A stretch of DNA of 15,362 nt from Ochromonadaceae sp. CCMP2298 (Eukaryota > Sar > Synurophyceae > Ochromonadales > Ochromonadaceae), in NCBI GenBank assembly GCA_026770595.1, contig MU634125.1, forward strand, positions 1 through 15,362, read 5' to 3'. Shown here piece after piece: positions 1 to 8,400 of the stretch. Position numbers and translations under genes: made by a program. Under the pieces are notes generated by a model, which was given only the letters and a program-made list of their open reading frames with translations, had not been told where the DNA came from and did no database searches. Numbering within the stretch: position 1 is the stretch's first letter; each line of letters starts with the position of its first letter.

Positions 1-66
<66 letters not shown>

Positions 67-79
67 CATATGTATATGC

Positions 80-174
<95 letters not shown>

Positions 175-227
175 CATATGTATATGCATATGTATATGCA
201 TATGCATATGTATATGTATATGTATAT
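1..227. repeat. (TATATG)n hexanucleotide microsatellite
   Basis: An almost uninterrupted tandem array of the hexamer TATATG fills the start of the window. A few units change to TATGCA (near 64-80 and 172-206). The array begins at base 1, so its real left end lies outside the window. The open frame through it encodes only alternating Met-Tyr and is not a gene. Confidence 0.97.
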
Positions 228-310
228 GTAGGATGTAGGATGTAGGATGTAGGATGTAGGATGTAGGATGTAGGATGCATGATGTATGATGTATATGTAT
301 ATGTATATAC
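228..310. repeat. (GTAGGAT)n heptamer array decaying back to TATATG
   Basis: The hexamer array changes abruptly into about seven copies of a 7-bp unit GTAGGAT (228-276). It then degenerates through GATGTAT-type units back to TATATG-like sequence by about 310. Read on the other strand the unit is TCCTACA, close to the CCCTACA heptamers at 5080-5121. Confidence 0.93.
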
Positions 311-722
311 TAGTATATTTAACACTATGTGTTACACGAACCCTAACCCACTTCATCTGCGCTATTATCTGTATAAACTCACAGGGTACGGGGGCGCTAG
401 ACCCCGCCGCCGCGGCGGGCAAAAGGGTATAATCATTTTTTGAAAGCGAAGGGATTAGCGGCTAAAAGTGTCTAACGGGCGCAGCTGACGTCTGTCTCTG
501 TGGGTTTCAGTGTTGCAGATGCAGGCAGACAAAAATGGTTTCTGAATGTTACCAAAGTTTGATCATTCTACTACCTATCAAAGCTGATAAAGTTTACAAA
601 ATCTTGAATATTCGCGCCTTAAAGTGCCTTGTCGTGTCAGCAGCTCCGCTTGTGCCTGCCCCTGCCTCTGCCACAGCCCCTTCCCTTGCCCCTGCCCCTG
701 CCTCCTCCTCTGCCTCCCCTGC
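311..722. other. intergenic region 3' of the lipase gene
   Basis: No convincing gene is visible. It holds a short telomere-like stretch (CCCTAACCC near 340), a GC-rich hairpin (CCCGCCG at 403-409 pairing with CGGCGGG at 413-419), and a motif near 463-479 that recurs near 14490. A CCTGCC/CCTCTG-type low-complexity tract (about 655-722) runs on from the lipase C-terminal coding repeats. The 3' UTR of the lipase gene should lie here on the minus strand. I see no clear AATAAA signal. Confidence 0.6.
403..419. repeat. GC-rich hairpin
   Basis: CCCGCCG (403-409) is perfectly complementary to CGGCGGG (413-419) across a 3-base loop. It sits about 300 bp beyond the stop codon of the lipase gene. Whether it acts in RNA (3' end formation) or is incidental cannot be told. 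Confidence 0.5.
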
Positions 723-1493
723 CTACTTCCCTGCCTCTGTCCCAGCCTCTGCCTCTGCAGCGCGGCGCACGATGTTGTCAAATGCCTTGCTATCCACCAG
801 CTCTGGAGACAGCGCCTCCGCAGGCACCACACAGCGCCTAATGAAAGAAACAACATCCGCACTCAGTCGCACACCAGTGCTAGTGGCAGGACGAGCACCA
901 TTATAAGTGAAACTGCCAGTACCTGTCCCTGCGCCCCCACAGCTCTCTATAAGGCTCTGGGTATCTTCAAAGGGGGCAGACAGAAAGGACGAACCCCCCA
1001 CACCCACATCCATCCCCCTATCCCCACCCCCACCACCCATGCCCATATCCATCACCACATCTACACCCCTGCACCCTCTAGCCAACAGCACAACATCGTC
1101 AAGGTCGGTGCTGCTTGAGGGGTTCGGCGACTCGTCAGCCCCTGCCCCTGCACCTGCACCCACACCTGCACCCCCTGCCCCCCCTGCACACCCCGCATGC
1201 ATAAAGAAGGCAGGCAGGATGGCATCCAGAGCACCACTCATGGCAAAGCTATCCACCCCCCCTAGCATGGAGGGTCCGTGCAGTAAGCCGCTGTGTGGGA
1301 TGAAATACATAATATTATAGAGGGATTAATAGATAATACAGCCTTTGGTTTAATACATAATACAGCATACAGATAGGGGGTTCAAAACAGCATATAGGGG
1401 AATACGTACCTGTACATAAGTCTGTTGACGTCGACGTAGTTCTGGTGATCGCTCTGCAACACCACCAGATCCAGAAGCGTCTGCGTCTGCGTA

Positions 1494-1524
<31 letters not shown>

Positions 1525-3655
1525 GCGCTCTATTTTCTTCGCTCTGCGCTGTGTGCTCTGAGATCTGCATCTGCGCCTGCCTCTGTATCTGCTTCTGTCC
1601 CTGCGTCTGTCCCTGCACCTGCACCTGCTTTTTCGTGTTGGCCACCAGGTCAGCCCTAAAGGGGAACTGGTACTTCCCCCACTGCCACACCTCAGAGGAT
1701 AAATTGAGCAAATTAGCGCCCTTGGTGAGGAAGGGATAGGGGGAGAGGGGAGGTAGGGGGGGTAGTGAAGGTAGGGAAGGTAGTGGAGGTAAGGGAGATA
1801 AGGGAGGTGAGGGTATTAGGAGCAGGGAAATTGGTGGGGCGGGGGGTAGGTGGGACAGGGGAGGTAAGGGAGGTAAGGGTGTTAGGATAGTGTAAGTATT
1901 AGGATAAGTGTAAGGGTATTAGGATAAGTGTGAGGGTATTAGGAGCAGGGTAAGTATTAGGCAGGGTAAGTCACAAAGTACGCAATACACATACCTGAAG
2001 GCCCCTGGTACGATCAGCGCAGGGGACGGGGTACATCCACCCGTCCAGGCAGACCACAGAAGCAGCTGGTTCACGGCAGCCCATTGCTGCCACCGTGCCT
2101 CCACCATAGCTATGTCCCCAGTAATGCACACGGCTGGGGTTTATAACCTGGGAACCTGACCTGGGGGCCAAGTCTGGGAACCTCGAAAAGCATGCAGGGG
2201 AGGATAAATAATCCACTGCGGTGTTTAGCTGTTTTAGGCGCCGCTCCATACCGGCTGAGTAGAAGGCGCGCTCCTGCTGGGCCGTTGAGCCGGCAGGCAC
2301 AGGGAAGGCGAAAGGCTTAGCGGTCTCGCCTAGCGGTCTATATATTGTGCAGTCTGGTACAGGTATAGAATATAAGGATAGTATAGTGTAAGTATAGTGA
2401 ATAGTGTATAGTGTATAGTGTATAGTGTATAGTGTATAGTGTATAGTGTATAGTGTATAGCGTGTAGTGTATAGCGTATGCTGTATAGTGTTTAGTATAT
2501 AGTGTTTAGTGTATAGTGTTTAGTGCATAATCTACTATTAAAATACCTGGGTAGTGGTCGAGAGATATTACGAAGAATCCGGATGAAGCTAGGCACTCGC
2601 AAGCGGTATGGTGGATGTTGCGCCAGCCGTACAGACCGTGTGAGTACACCGCTAAGGGTAATCCGCCAATTTTGCTGCCACCGCCACCGTCACCGGTGCT
2701 GTTAATGCTGTTGTTGCCGCTGCCACTGCCACCGGCGCCGTCATCGTCACCGGTGCTACTGTTGCTGTTGTTGCTGCTACTGCTGTTGCTGCTGCTGCTG
2801 CTAAGAATCTGTCCGAAGTCCGCTTGCCACACCGAGTTCGTGCGGGCCAGTGCTATTGGATAGTATGGTTTAGTATAGTTTAGTATGGATAGTATAATAG
2901 TATGATAGTAGTAGGGTTAGGGTTAGAATTATAGTACCAGAGTATCAGAGTAAAATGGAATAACAGTACAACTGTAACTGTATAATAGAAATATTAATAG
3001 TAACTGCATGCATACCTATATGCCGCACCACCCAGGCAGGCATCTTGCCCTTCGCTAGCTGCTTCAGCAGCGCGAGGCTCTCCTCCACCTGGTGCTGGGG
3101 GTGGCCGGAGGTCCACATCAGCGCACGGGGAGGCCATAGGGACCAGGAATATGGGAACCATTCCAACCAGGGTCCAAGTCTCATTCCTGGACTGGGTCTA
3201 GGACTGGGAGGGGAAAATGGGAACCAGCACTGCACCACTAGAGCCTCGTAACCGTCGCCCTCCTTACCCTCCGTGTCTGACAGATTGAAGGTGAGAGTGC
3301 CTATGTTGTGTGGACCCGTCAGAGTGCAGGCTGAGGGCACGGGCAAGAGGAGGTACAGCAGCGCAGTGAAAAAGCACACCACCAGCGATACACTTCCCAC
3401 CACACTAAGTATGTGTACTGGGGAGGCCCCTGAGAGGTCGAGTGCAGAGACCGCTGCGAGAAACGCGTTGCACAGCCAGAGCAGCAGTGAGCGCCAGTGC
3501 AGGTCTGGCCGCAGCGGCGCGCTGGCGACTGCAAGGAAGCATGAGAGCAGGCCCAACCAGGAGCATATGCGGGTCACAGCGTAGGCTCTCGGGTACACTG
3601 CAAGCGCTGCGATTGTGGAGACCAGCAGGCCCGACCGATTGATTATTTCCCACAT
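723..3655 (-). CDS. Membrane-anchored PAF-acetylhydrolase-like lipase (5 exons, 727 aa)
   Basis: My model joins exons 3655-3016, 2852-2547, 2353-1995, 1720-1410 and 1290-723 on the minus strand. All introns are GT-AG, the frame is kept across every junction, and the join gives 727 residues. Residues 1-110 hold four hydrophobic segments (about 9-22, 29-47, 54-73, 79-104). The hydrolase part starts near 113. Motifs match plasma-type PAF acetylhydrolase: SHGLYG near 284 (oxyanion-hole region), nucleophile GHSYGG with Ser397, acid LDGWMYP with Asp419, and DHQNY with His527. The family cleaves short or oxidised sn-2 acyl chains from phospholipids; the helices suggest membrane attachment. Ser/Asn/Gly-rich (220-273), Gln-X and His-Thr (466-516), and Ala/Gly-rich (after 570) inserts make it longer than the roughly 440-residue human enzyme. 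The family and triad are secure. The exact start, substrate and splice choices are inferred. Confidence 0.87.
1291..1409 (-). other. intron 4 of the lipase gene
   Basis: The donor is CAG|GTACGT (exon ends at 1410) and the acceptor is CCACACAG|C (next exon starts at 1290) after a pyrimidine-rich stretch. The phase is 2: AG plus C gives a Ser codon (residue 539). The intron body repeats AATACAGCA-like units. Confidence 0.8.
1484..1528. repeat. In-frame (GTATGT)n hexamer array within lipase exon 4
   Basis: A hexanucleotide array lies inside coding exon 4. On the minus strand it reads as repeated ACACAT/ACGCAG-type units and encodes alternating His-Thr, then Gln-Thr, residues (about 500-516). 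Because the unit is 6 bp, length changes keep the frame. Confidence 0.85.
1721..1994 (-). other. intron 3 of the lipase gene, G-rich on the plus strand
   Basis: The donor is CAG|GTATGT (exon ends at 1995) and the acceptor is ACCAAG|GGC (next exon starts at 1720), phase 0. The intron is a degenerate array of GGTAGGGA/GGTAAGGG units and of GTATTAGGA-type units (about 1880-1960). On the transcribed strand this gives a long C/T-rich tract running into the acceptor, as a polypyrimidine tract should. Confidence 0.8.
2354..2546 (-). other. intron 2 of the lipase gene, filled by a (TATAGTG)n minisatellite
   Basis: The donor is CCAG|GTATTT (exon ends at 2547) and the acceptor is TACCAG|AC (next exon starts at 2353). 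The phase is 1, restoring an Asp codon (residue 316). Much of the intron (about 2395-2522) is a tandem 7-bp unit TATAGTG with GCGTGTAG- and TTTAGTG-type variants. Confidence 0.85.
2395..2522. repeat. (TATAGTG)n heptamer minisatellite
   Basis: At least eight near-perfect copies of TATAGTG are followed by degenerate copies (TATAGCG, TTTAGTG). The array lies wholly within intron 2 of the lipase gene. Confidence 0.92.
2853..3015 (-). other. intron 1 of the lipase gene
   Basis: The donor is ATAG|GTATGC (exon ends at 3016) and the acceptor is CCAATAG|CA (next exon starts at 2852). The phase is 1 and creates Ala214. The intron is AT-rich, with TAGTATGGTT/TAGTATAGTT decamer-like repeats (about 2858-2910) and a short TAGGGTTAGGG telomere-like stretch at 2912-2922. 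Confidence 0.75.
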
Positions 3656-3805
3656 CCTTCGTGATGATCTGTTGGCGCTGCGCTCGCGCTATTGGCTGAA
3701 GGGACTACTGAAAGTGATAATCGGCGGAGAGAAGCTGGACAGCGCAGGCTTTCTTCTGATCAGTTCCGTGGTTCTGGCAGAGATCCACAAGCGGGATGAT
3801 GATGA
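3656..3805 (-). promoter_or_regulatory. Presumed 5' UTR/promoter region of the lipase gene
   Basis: These 150 bp separate the lipase start codon from the edge of a foldback element. No convincing TATA box is visible, so the region is assigned by position alone. If the promoter extends further, it includes the element. Confidence 0.35.
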
Positions 3806-3812
3806 GGCTTGC

Positions 3813-3844
3813 CCCCCTCGCAAAACTCGAGTTTTGCGAGGGGG
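3813..3844. repeat. 32-bp perfect palindrome at the left end of the foldback element
   Basis: A perfect palindrome centred on CTCGAG (3826-3831) carries GCAAAA on one side and TTTTGC on the other, closed by C5/G5 runs. It is nested inside the left terminal arm. The matching position at the right end (4406-4427) is also palindromic around CTCGAG but with A8/T8 flanks. Confidence 0.95.
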
Positions 3845-4405
3845 ACCAATTTGGGAACAATTTTAAAAAAGAGTCGACTTTCAAAGTCGGCAACCTGACA
3901 AAACCCAGATCAACTGAGCGTATCTAATTTTTTACGCCGAAAATATCATTGCGCCGAGAAAAAACTGCGAAACGTTCGCTAACTACGCATAAACAAACCC
4001 AAAAGAATCACTTTTAGATGCAATAGATTAATGTTTTTACCCTTTTTAAGATCAGTATAGAACTGTAATATATAAATTGCACATATTAAAAGATAGTGTT
4101 TGATTTTAGTTTGATCGTTTTTAAAATCCACCACCCAAACCTCACCCAAAACCAATTATTGAAAATATTGCAATCAAACTATCGTTTATAATATGTGCAA
4201 ACTATATGTTACAGTACTATACTGATCTTAAAAAGGGTAAAAACATTAATCTATTGCATCTAAAAGTGATTCTTTTGGTTTTGTTTATGCGTAGTTAGCG
4301 AACGTTTCGCAGTTTTTTCTCGGCGCAATGATATTTTCGGCGTATTAGATACGCTCAGTTGAGATGGGAGGTTGCCGACTTTTTGGTCGACTTTTGAAAA
4401 CCCAG

Positions 4406-4427
4406 AAAAAAAACTCGAGTTTTTTTT
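4406..4427. repeat. 22-bp A/T palindrome at the right end of the foldback element
   Basis: Eight A residues, CTCGAG and eight T residues form a perfect 22-bp palindrome. It is the counterpart of the palindrome at 3813-3844 at the opposite terminus and shares only the core ACTCGAGT and adjoining A/T bases. Confidence 0.93.
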
Positions 4428-4581
4428 TGTATGGGGCAAGCCTGATTTGTGCAAAACGTGAGTGGAGTACCTCTTGACCTCCAGGTACTCTTTCAAAACT
4501 CAGGCAAGGACTGAAAAAATGTTTGTGACATGGTACTGCGGTGCAACGGTGCTGAGATCTGGCGCAGAAGATAGTTGGGGG

Positions 4582-4609
4582 CCGTTCTGACGACATCCTG
4601 TCAGAACGG
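4582..4609. repeat. Perfect 10-bp stem, 8-base loop hairpin
   Basis: CCGTTCTGAC (4582-4591) pairs exactly with GTCAGAACGG (4600-4609) across the loop GACATCCT. It lies inside the second foldback element, just before an internal copy of that element's end motif, so it may mark an older nested end. Confidence 0.8.
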
Positions 4610-4681
4610 TTATTGGTGCAAAACGAAACCCCGGGTCCTCCTGCAGTGTTTAACTATATGCTGTTGAATACTGTAATGCTA

Positions 4682-4780
4682 TATCATCATATCGTATCAT
4701 GCCTATCATACCATAAAATCATATTATTCTATCATATCATGCTATCATATCATGCTATCATATCATGCTTAATCATGCTC
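4682..4780. repeat. 13-bp tandem repeat (CTATCATATCATG)n
   Basis: Three perfect copies of the 13-mer CTATCATATCATG occupy 4729-4767, with degenerate copies on both sides. The array sits in the interior of the second inverted-repeat element. Confidence 0.9.
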
Positions 4781-5079
4781 TCCCAATCCTGAATCATGTT
4801 TCTTCTCATGTTTGTAGAAACTTCTTTGTTCGGGTTGTTTAGGCGTCATTTTGCCAAGGGCGCCTATTTGAAATTAAAATTCGGAAAGATTGGCATCGAA
4901 TTATCGTGTAAATTTTCAATACGCGTCCAAATCATGTCACAAACATTTTTTCAGTCCTTGCCGTAGTTTGGAAAGAGTGTGTGACCCCGTACCTGGAGGT
5001 CAAGAGGTTTAACCGTTCCTCGATCACGTTTTGCACCAATCTTTCTGGATTCCATCCTATGCCTGAAGCAGGGCCCACA

Positions 5080-5121
5080 CCCTACACCCTACACCCTACA
5101 CCCTAGATCCTACACCCTCGA
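5080..5121. repeat. CCCTACA heptamer array (telomere-like variant)
   Basis: Six consecutive heptamers are visible: three CCCTACA, then CCCTAGA, TCCTACA and CCCTCGA. The unit is one base from the plant/algal-type telomere heptamer CCCTAAA. Whether it derives from telomeric sequence is inference. Confidence 0.85.
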
Positions 5122-5460
5122 TGCTAACGTACCCAATGCAGACTACTCTATACTTCCATTTATCCGTTTGGGCGAAAACAATGTCAATTTTACTGGTACA
5201 AAGCGGGGAAGAAAGGGTCCGAAAGTTCCACATGTTTTATCGAAAAAGAATGTGAAAAATAAGAATTTACCCCACCAATCCATTAATCCATTTTAAGGCT
5301 TAAATTCGCTAACTGCGTGTTCGGATACATGTGCTGTGTATCAATTTATGGGCACCCTGCTTCCTCCCTACGCCGTGTGCCCTGCTTACTTTACTGGCTA
5401 CTTTACTGACTCACTACTGTCTTCACTAGCTACTGTTGGCTGACTGGCTGCTCGATACAG
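5122..5460. other. AT-richer intergenic region downstream of UTP10
   Basis: No gene is recognised. The 3' UTR of UTP10 (minus strand) should occupy the right part. A short direct repeat, TACTTTACTG (5387-5396 region and again about 5399-5408), lies near the stop codon. No canonical polyadenylation hexamer is obvious. Confidence 0.5.
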
Positions 5461-8400
5461 CTACTGCTGTAGCAAGTATTCGTCCAGCTTTTCGCCCGAC
5501 AGCTCCTCTATAAACCTCACCGCCTCCGCAGTCGCCTTGACCACATCTTGACTATTGTCCTCCATCAGCTCCGAGAGGAAGGGCAGGCACTCGGGCAGCA
5601 GCATCAGGTACTCCTCGCCCACCTCGGAGAACAGCCTATGCACCACCCTGACCGCCGCAATCCTCACCGCCTTCCGCTTGTCCCTCGTCAGCAACAAGAT
5701 CTTGTTGGACATGGGCTTCCACAGCAGATCCCGCCCAGCCGCCACGCTGAGCGCACTGAGGGCAGCGCCTGTGAAGTCCTCCTGGAAGCGCAGGTAGGCC
5801 GGCTCGCCTTCGCCCTTCACCTCCGTTCCCGCCCCTGCATCTGGGAACATGCGCAGTAGCGGCAGCAGCCCCACCAGCGCCGGCATCATGCCTCCCCACC
5901 GCGCGTCATCCACATACCCCGCACCAGCCTCTGCACAGCACTCACGCACTGCGCCCAGCACCGAGGCAGAGAGCAGCTCCAGCTCCTTGCACAGCCGCAC
6001 CTGCGGCCCCGCATCACCCATACCCCCCTGTGCCTGAGTCTCCTGCTTGCGCTTCTTCCCACTCCCGTCCTTAACATGCACCTGCGTCTGCATCCCCACC
6101 ACCGCCATCTTCCCTACGGCGTCTGCTACCCCCGCCAGCTGCTCCGCACAGCCTCCCCACAAAGCCCCCATAGTGGGCAAAAAGAGGGCTTTTAGCTTGT
6201 CCATCAGCGCATCCACGAGGGAGAAATAGGACACGGCGCGGGAGTACCGCCGCCAGTCGACCTCCTCCCCTGACTCTAGCTGTGGCTTGGGTTTGAATCG
6301 CACTTCTCTCCACTCGGCTAGTCGCACAAGGAAGTTCTTCAGTTCTGATTCTGTGAGCTTCAGACACAGCTCCACCACCGCCTCGACCCCTGCCGCATCC
6401 ACCTCTCCGGCTGCGCTTCCCTGGTCCCCCAGTGCACGTCGGTAGTCGAGCAAAAGGGTGGCGATGGTGGAGCAGGGTCCCAGGTGGGCTACCACTGTGG
6501 CTCTGTCCAGCTTCCCCCACACCTCTGCCATCAGGTCGGCAAAGCGGGAGGCGGCGCCGTGCCCAGAGGCCAGTATTTTCGGCGCACATTGGAGTAGCAG
6601 AGGCACACTGAGGCGGGGGGGGATGCGCCCCGCGGCGGTAGATAGGCAGCAGTCCACGTCACCCTTGAGAGCTGTGGTGTCCGCGCTGGGGGGAAGCGAT
6701 TCCATAGCGAGGGCGGCGGAGAGCAGGCGGGGGATGTAGGGGTGCGCGAACGAGGCCAGCTCGGAGACCACGATGCCCACTGCGGAGAGGCAGGAGCGTG
6801 CGAGCAGAACGCGCGTGCGCACGAGTGCCTGCACCTCCTCGGGGGTGGTGATGGTGGGTGTGGAGCGGCGTTTCTTGCTGGGAGTCTCAGTCCCCGCCCC
6901 CACGCCTGCACCCTCCCCCATGTCACACAGCAATTGGCGCCCCACCACCTCAAGCGCGCCTAGGTTCTGGCCCATTATGGCGGGCAGCTGTGATAGTGCC
7001 TTCGGGCCTAGCACGCTGCTGACAGTAGCGCAGCACAGTAACGTCGACCCCAGTAGCTTCAGCCTCTCTAGCTCCACCGCCGCAGAGGCAGGGGCAGCCG
7101 CAAGGCCAGCCACAGCAGCCGCAGCTATGGCAGCTGCCGCGGCTCTCTTGCCCTTCTTGCCCGAGGCGGAAACCAGCGGGCCCTGGGCAATTTTGGCAGC
7201 TGCTGTGGCGTTAGCGTTGGCCGTGGCGGGATCTAGCAGCGACTGCAGCAGTCCCCCCAGGGTCACCAGCTCTGCCAGAGTCTCTGCGAGGGTATCCGCC
7301 CAGTCCAGTCGTCGGCCTAGGAATCTGGCCAACACGTCAAGGCACATGAGAGCCGACTGTGCGAGGGCACTGCGCTGGTGGAAACCCCCCTCTTCCTCCT
7401 CCTCCTCCTCCTCCTCTGCCTCCCCCTGCAGGTCCGGTAAAAGGTTCCTCACGACCCCCCGAAGGTGCATGTTGAGGTCCAGGTAGAGATCGATCTCCTC
7501 GCTCTTGAACCGCCCCCCCCCCATTGCCTCTAGCCTCTCTCCCAGGATAAGCAACGCCTTCTGTCTAACGGCGGGCAACTCGTGCTGCATCAGCTCCTGC
7601 AGTACGGCCACGAATGCCGGCCCGTCCATCAGCCTCTGCAGCACCCCCAATGCATCGTTGCACCACCCCCCCACATGCTTGGCCAGTGCCTGGGGCCTCA
7701 CTCGCAGTAGGCTCCCCTCCACCCGCAGTAATAGGGGCCTCTTCTGGTGCTCATCCATGCCAAACCCCTGCTCCGTGGCGCCAGTCATTGCGAGCAATTG
7801 CAGAAGCGAATCAGCGAATGCCATGAACTGCCCCTGTAACCCGCCCCCCCTGTCGAGGAACCCCACTACTGATTGGTGGAATGACTTGCACTCCAACACC
7901 TCCACTACCAGCTCCAACTGAAGCATGGCGAGGGTGGCGGCGTGCCCGCGTAACTCGTCCCCACTGCTCCCATTACTGCTCCCATTAGGGGTTCTCGCCC
8001 CCGCCTGTGCCCCCAGCAGCTCCACACAGTAAGACAGGCAGCTATCCAGATCCAGACTCCCTGACTGACCCTGGTCCTCGGACTGGGGGGGTGTATCCTG
8101 TCCCTGGGGCATGACAGCAGCTGCCAACAGCCTATGCGCATCCCCGAGCAGTGCGATCAAAGCAGCCGTTACCACCTCTGGCGAGCGGGCTAGCAGCAGC
8201 TCCGAGCATAGGGAGAATAGCTCCTCGGGCACGGAGGTCTTCAATGCACGGTGGGCGCGGCGGTGCGCAGCACGCGAGAGAAGAATCGTCTGCGGCACAC
8301 CCGCCTTAGATCCCACACCTGCACCACCTACCATACCGTCTGTATCCACATCCACCACCCCCTGCTCTGCGTCCGCCTTGTGCGCCGCGAAGCAGTGCAC

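Larger units (their letters stand above)
3803..4445. mobile_element. 637-bp foldback/MITE-like element with putative 3-bp target duplication
   Basis: The element (3806-4442) begins GGCTTGCCCC and ends with the exact reverse complement GGGGCAAGCC, flanked on both sides by TGA (3803-3805, 4443-4445). The left arm, 3806 to about 4115, is nearly the reverse complement of about 4160-4442. Matching blocks include AACTGAGCGTATCTAA, GAAAATATCATTGCGCCGAG, CGAAACGTTCGCTAACTACG and GATGCAATAGATTAATG, with only scattered mismatches and a few small indels. The spacer is only about 45 bp. No transposase is encoded, so it is non-autonomous. A 3-bp duplication fits several DNA transposon groups (PIF/Harbinger among them), but the superfamily is not determined. 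Confidence 0.9.
4445..5040. mobile_element. Second, diverged inverted-repeat (foldback) element
   Basis: The ends match as ATTTGTGCAAAACGTGA (4445-4461) and its near reverse complement (5024-5040). Further inside, 20 bp at 4469-4488 are exactly complementary to 4989-5008, and 30 bp at 4503-4532 are exactly complementary to 4933-4962. The arms differ by an indel between these blocks. The interior (about 4533-4932) is not palindromic. It holds a 10-bp stem hairpin, another copy of the end motif (ATTGGTGCAAAACG near 4612) and 13-bp tandem repeats. No coding capacity and no clear target duplication are seen. It abuts the first element at its TGA flank. Confidence 0.8.

Noticed and set aside
4-231. 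75-codon Met-Tyr open frame
   Set aside because: It is the direct translation of the TATATG microsatellite, with no protein-like complexity.
535-1320. Plus-strand Pro/Ala-rich open frames over the 3' end of the lipase gene
   Set aside because: They are the complement of the Gly/Ala-rich last exon of the lipase. Splice phase and hydrolase continuity support the minus strand.
3966-4330. Two separate repeat-derived genes in the foldback arms
   Set aside because: Frames in the arms (for example 4260-4496) are short, AT-rich and mirrored between the arms; they follow the palindrome rather than protein constraint.
4682-4780. CRISPR-like array
   Set aside because: The 13-bp units are directly adjacent with no unique spacers, so it is a plain tandem repeat in a eukaryotic intergenic region.
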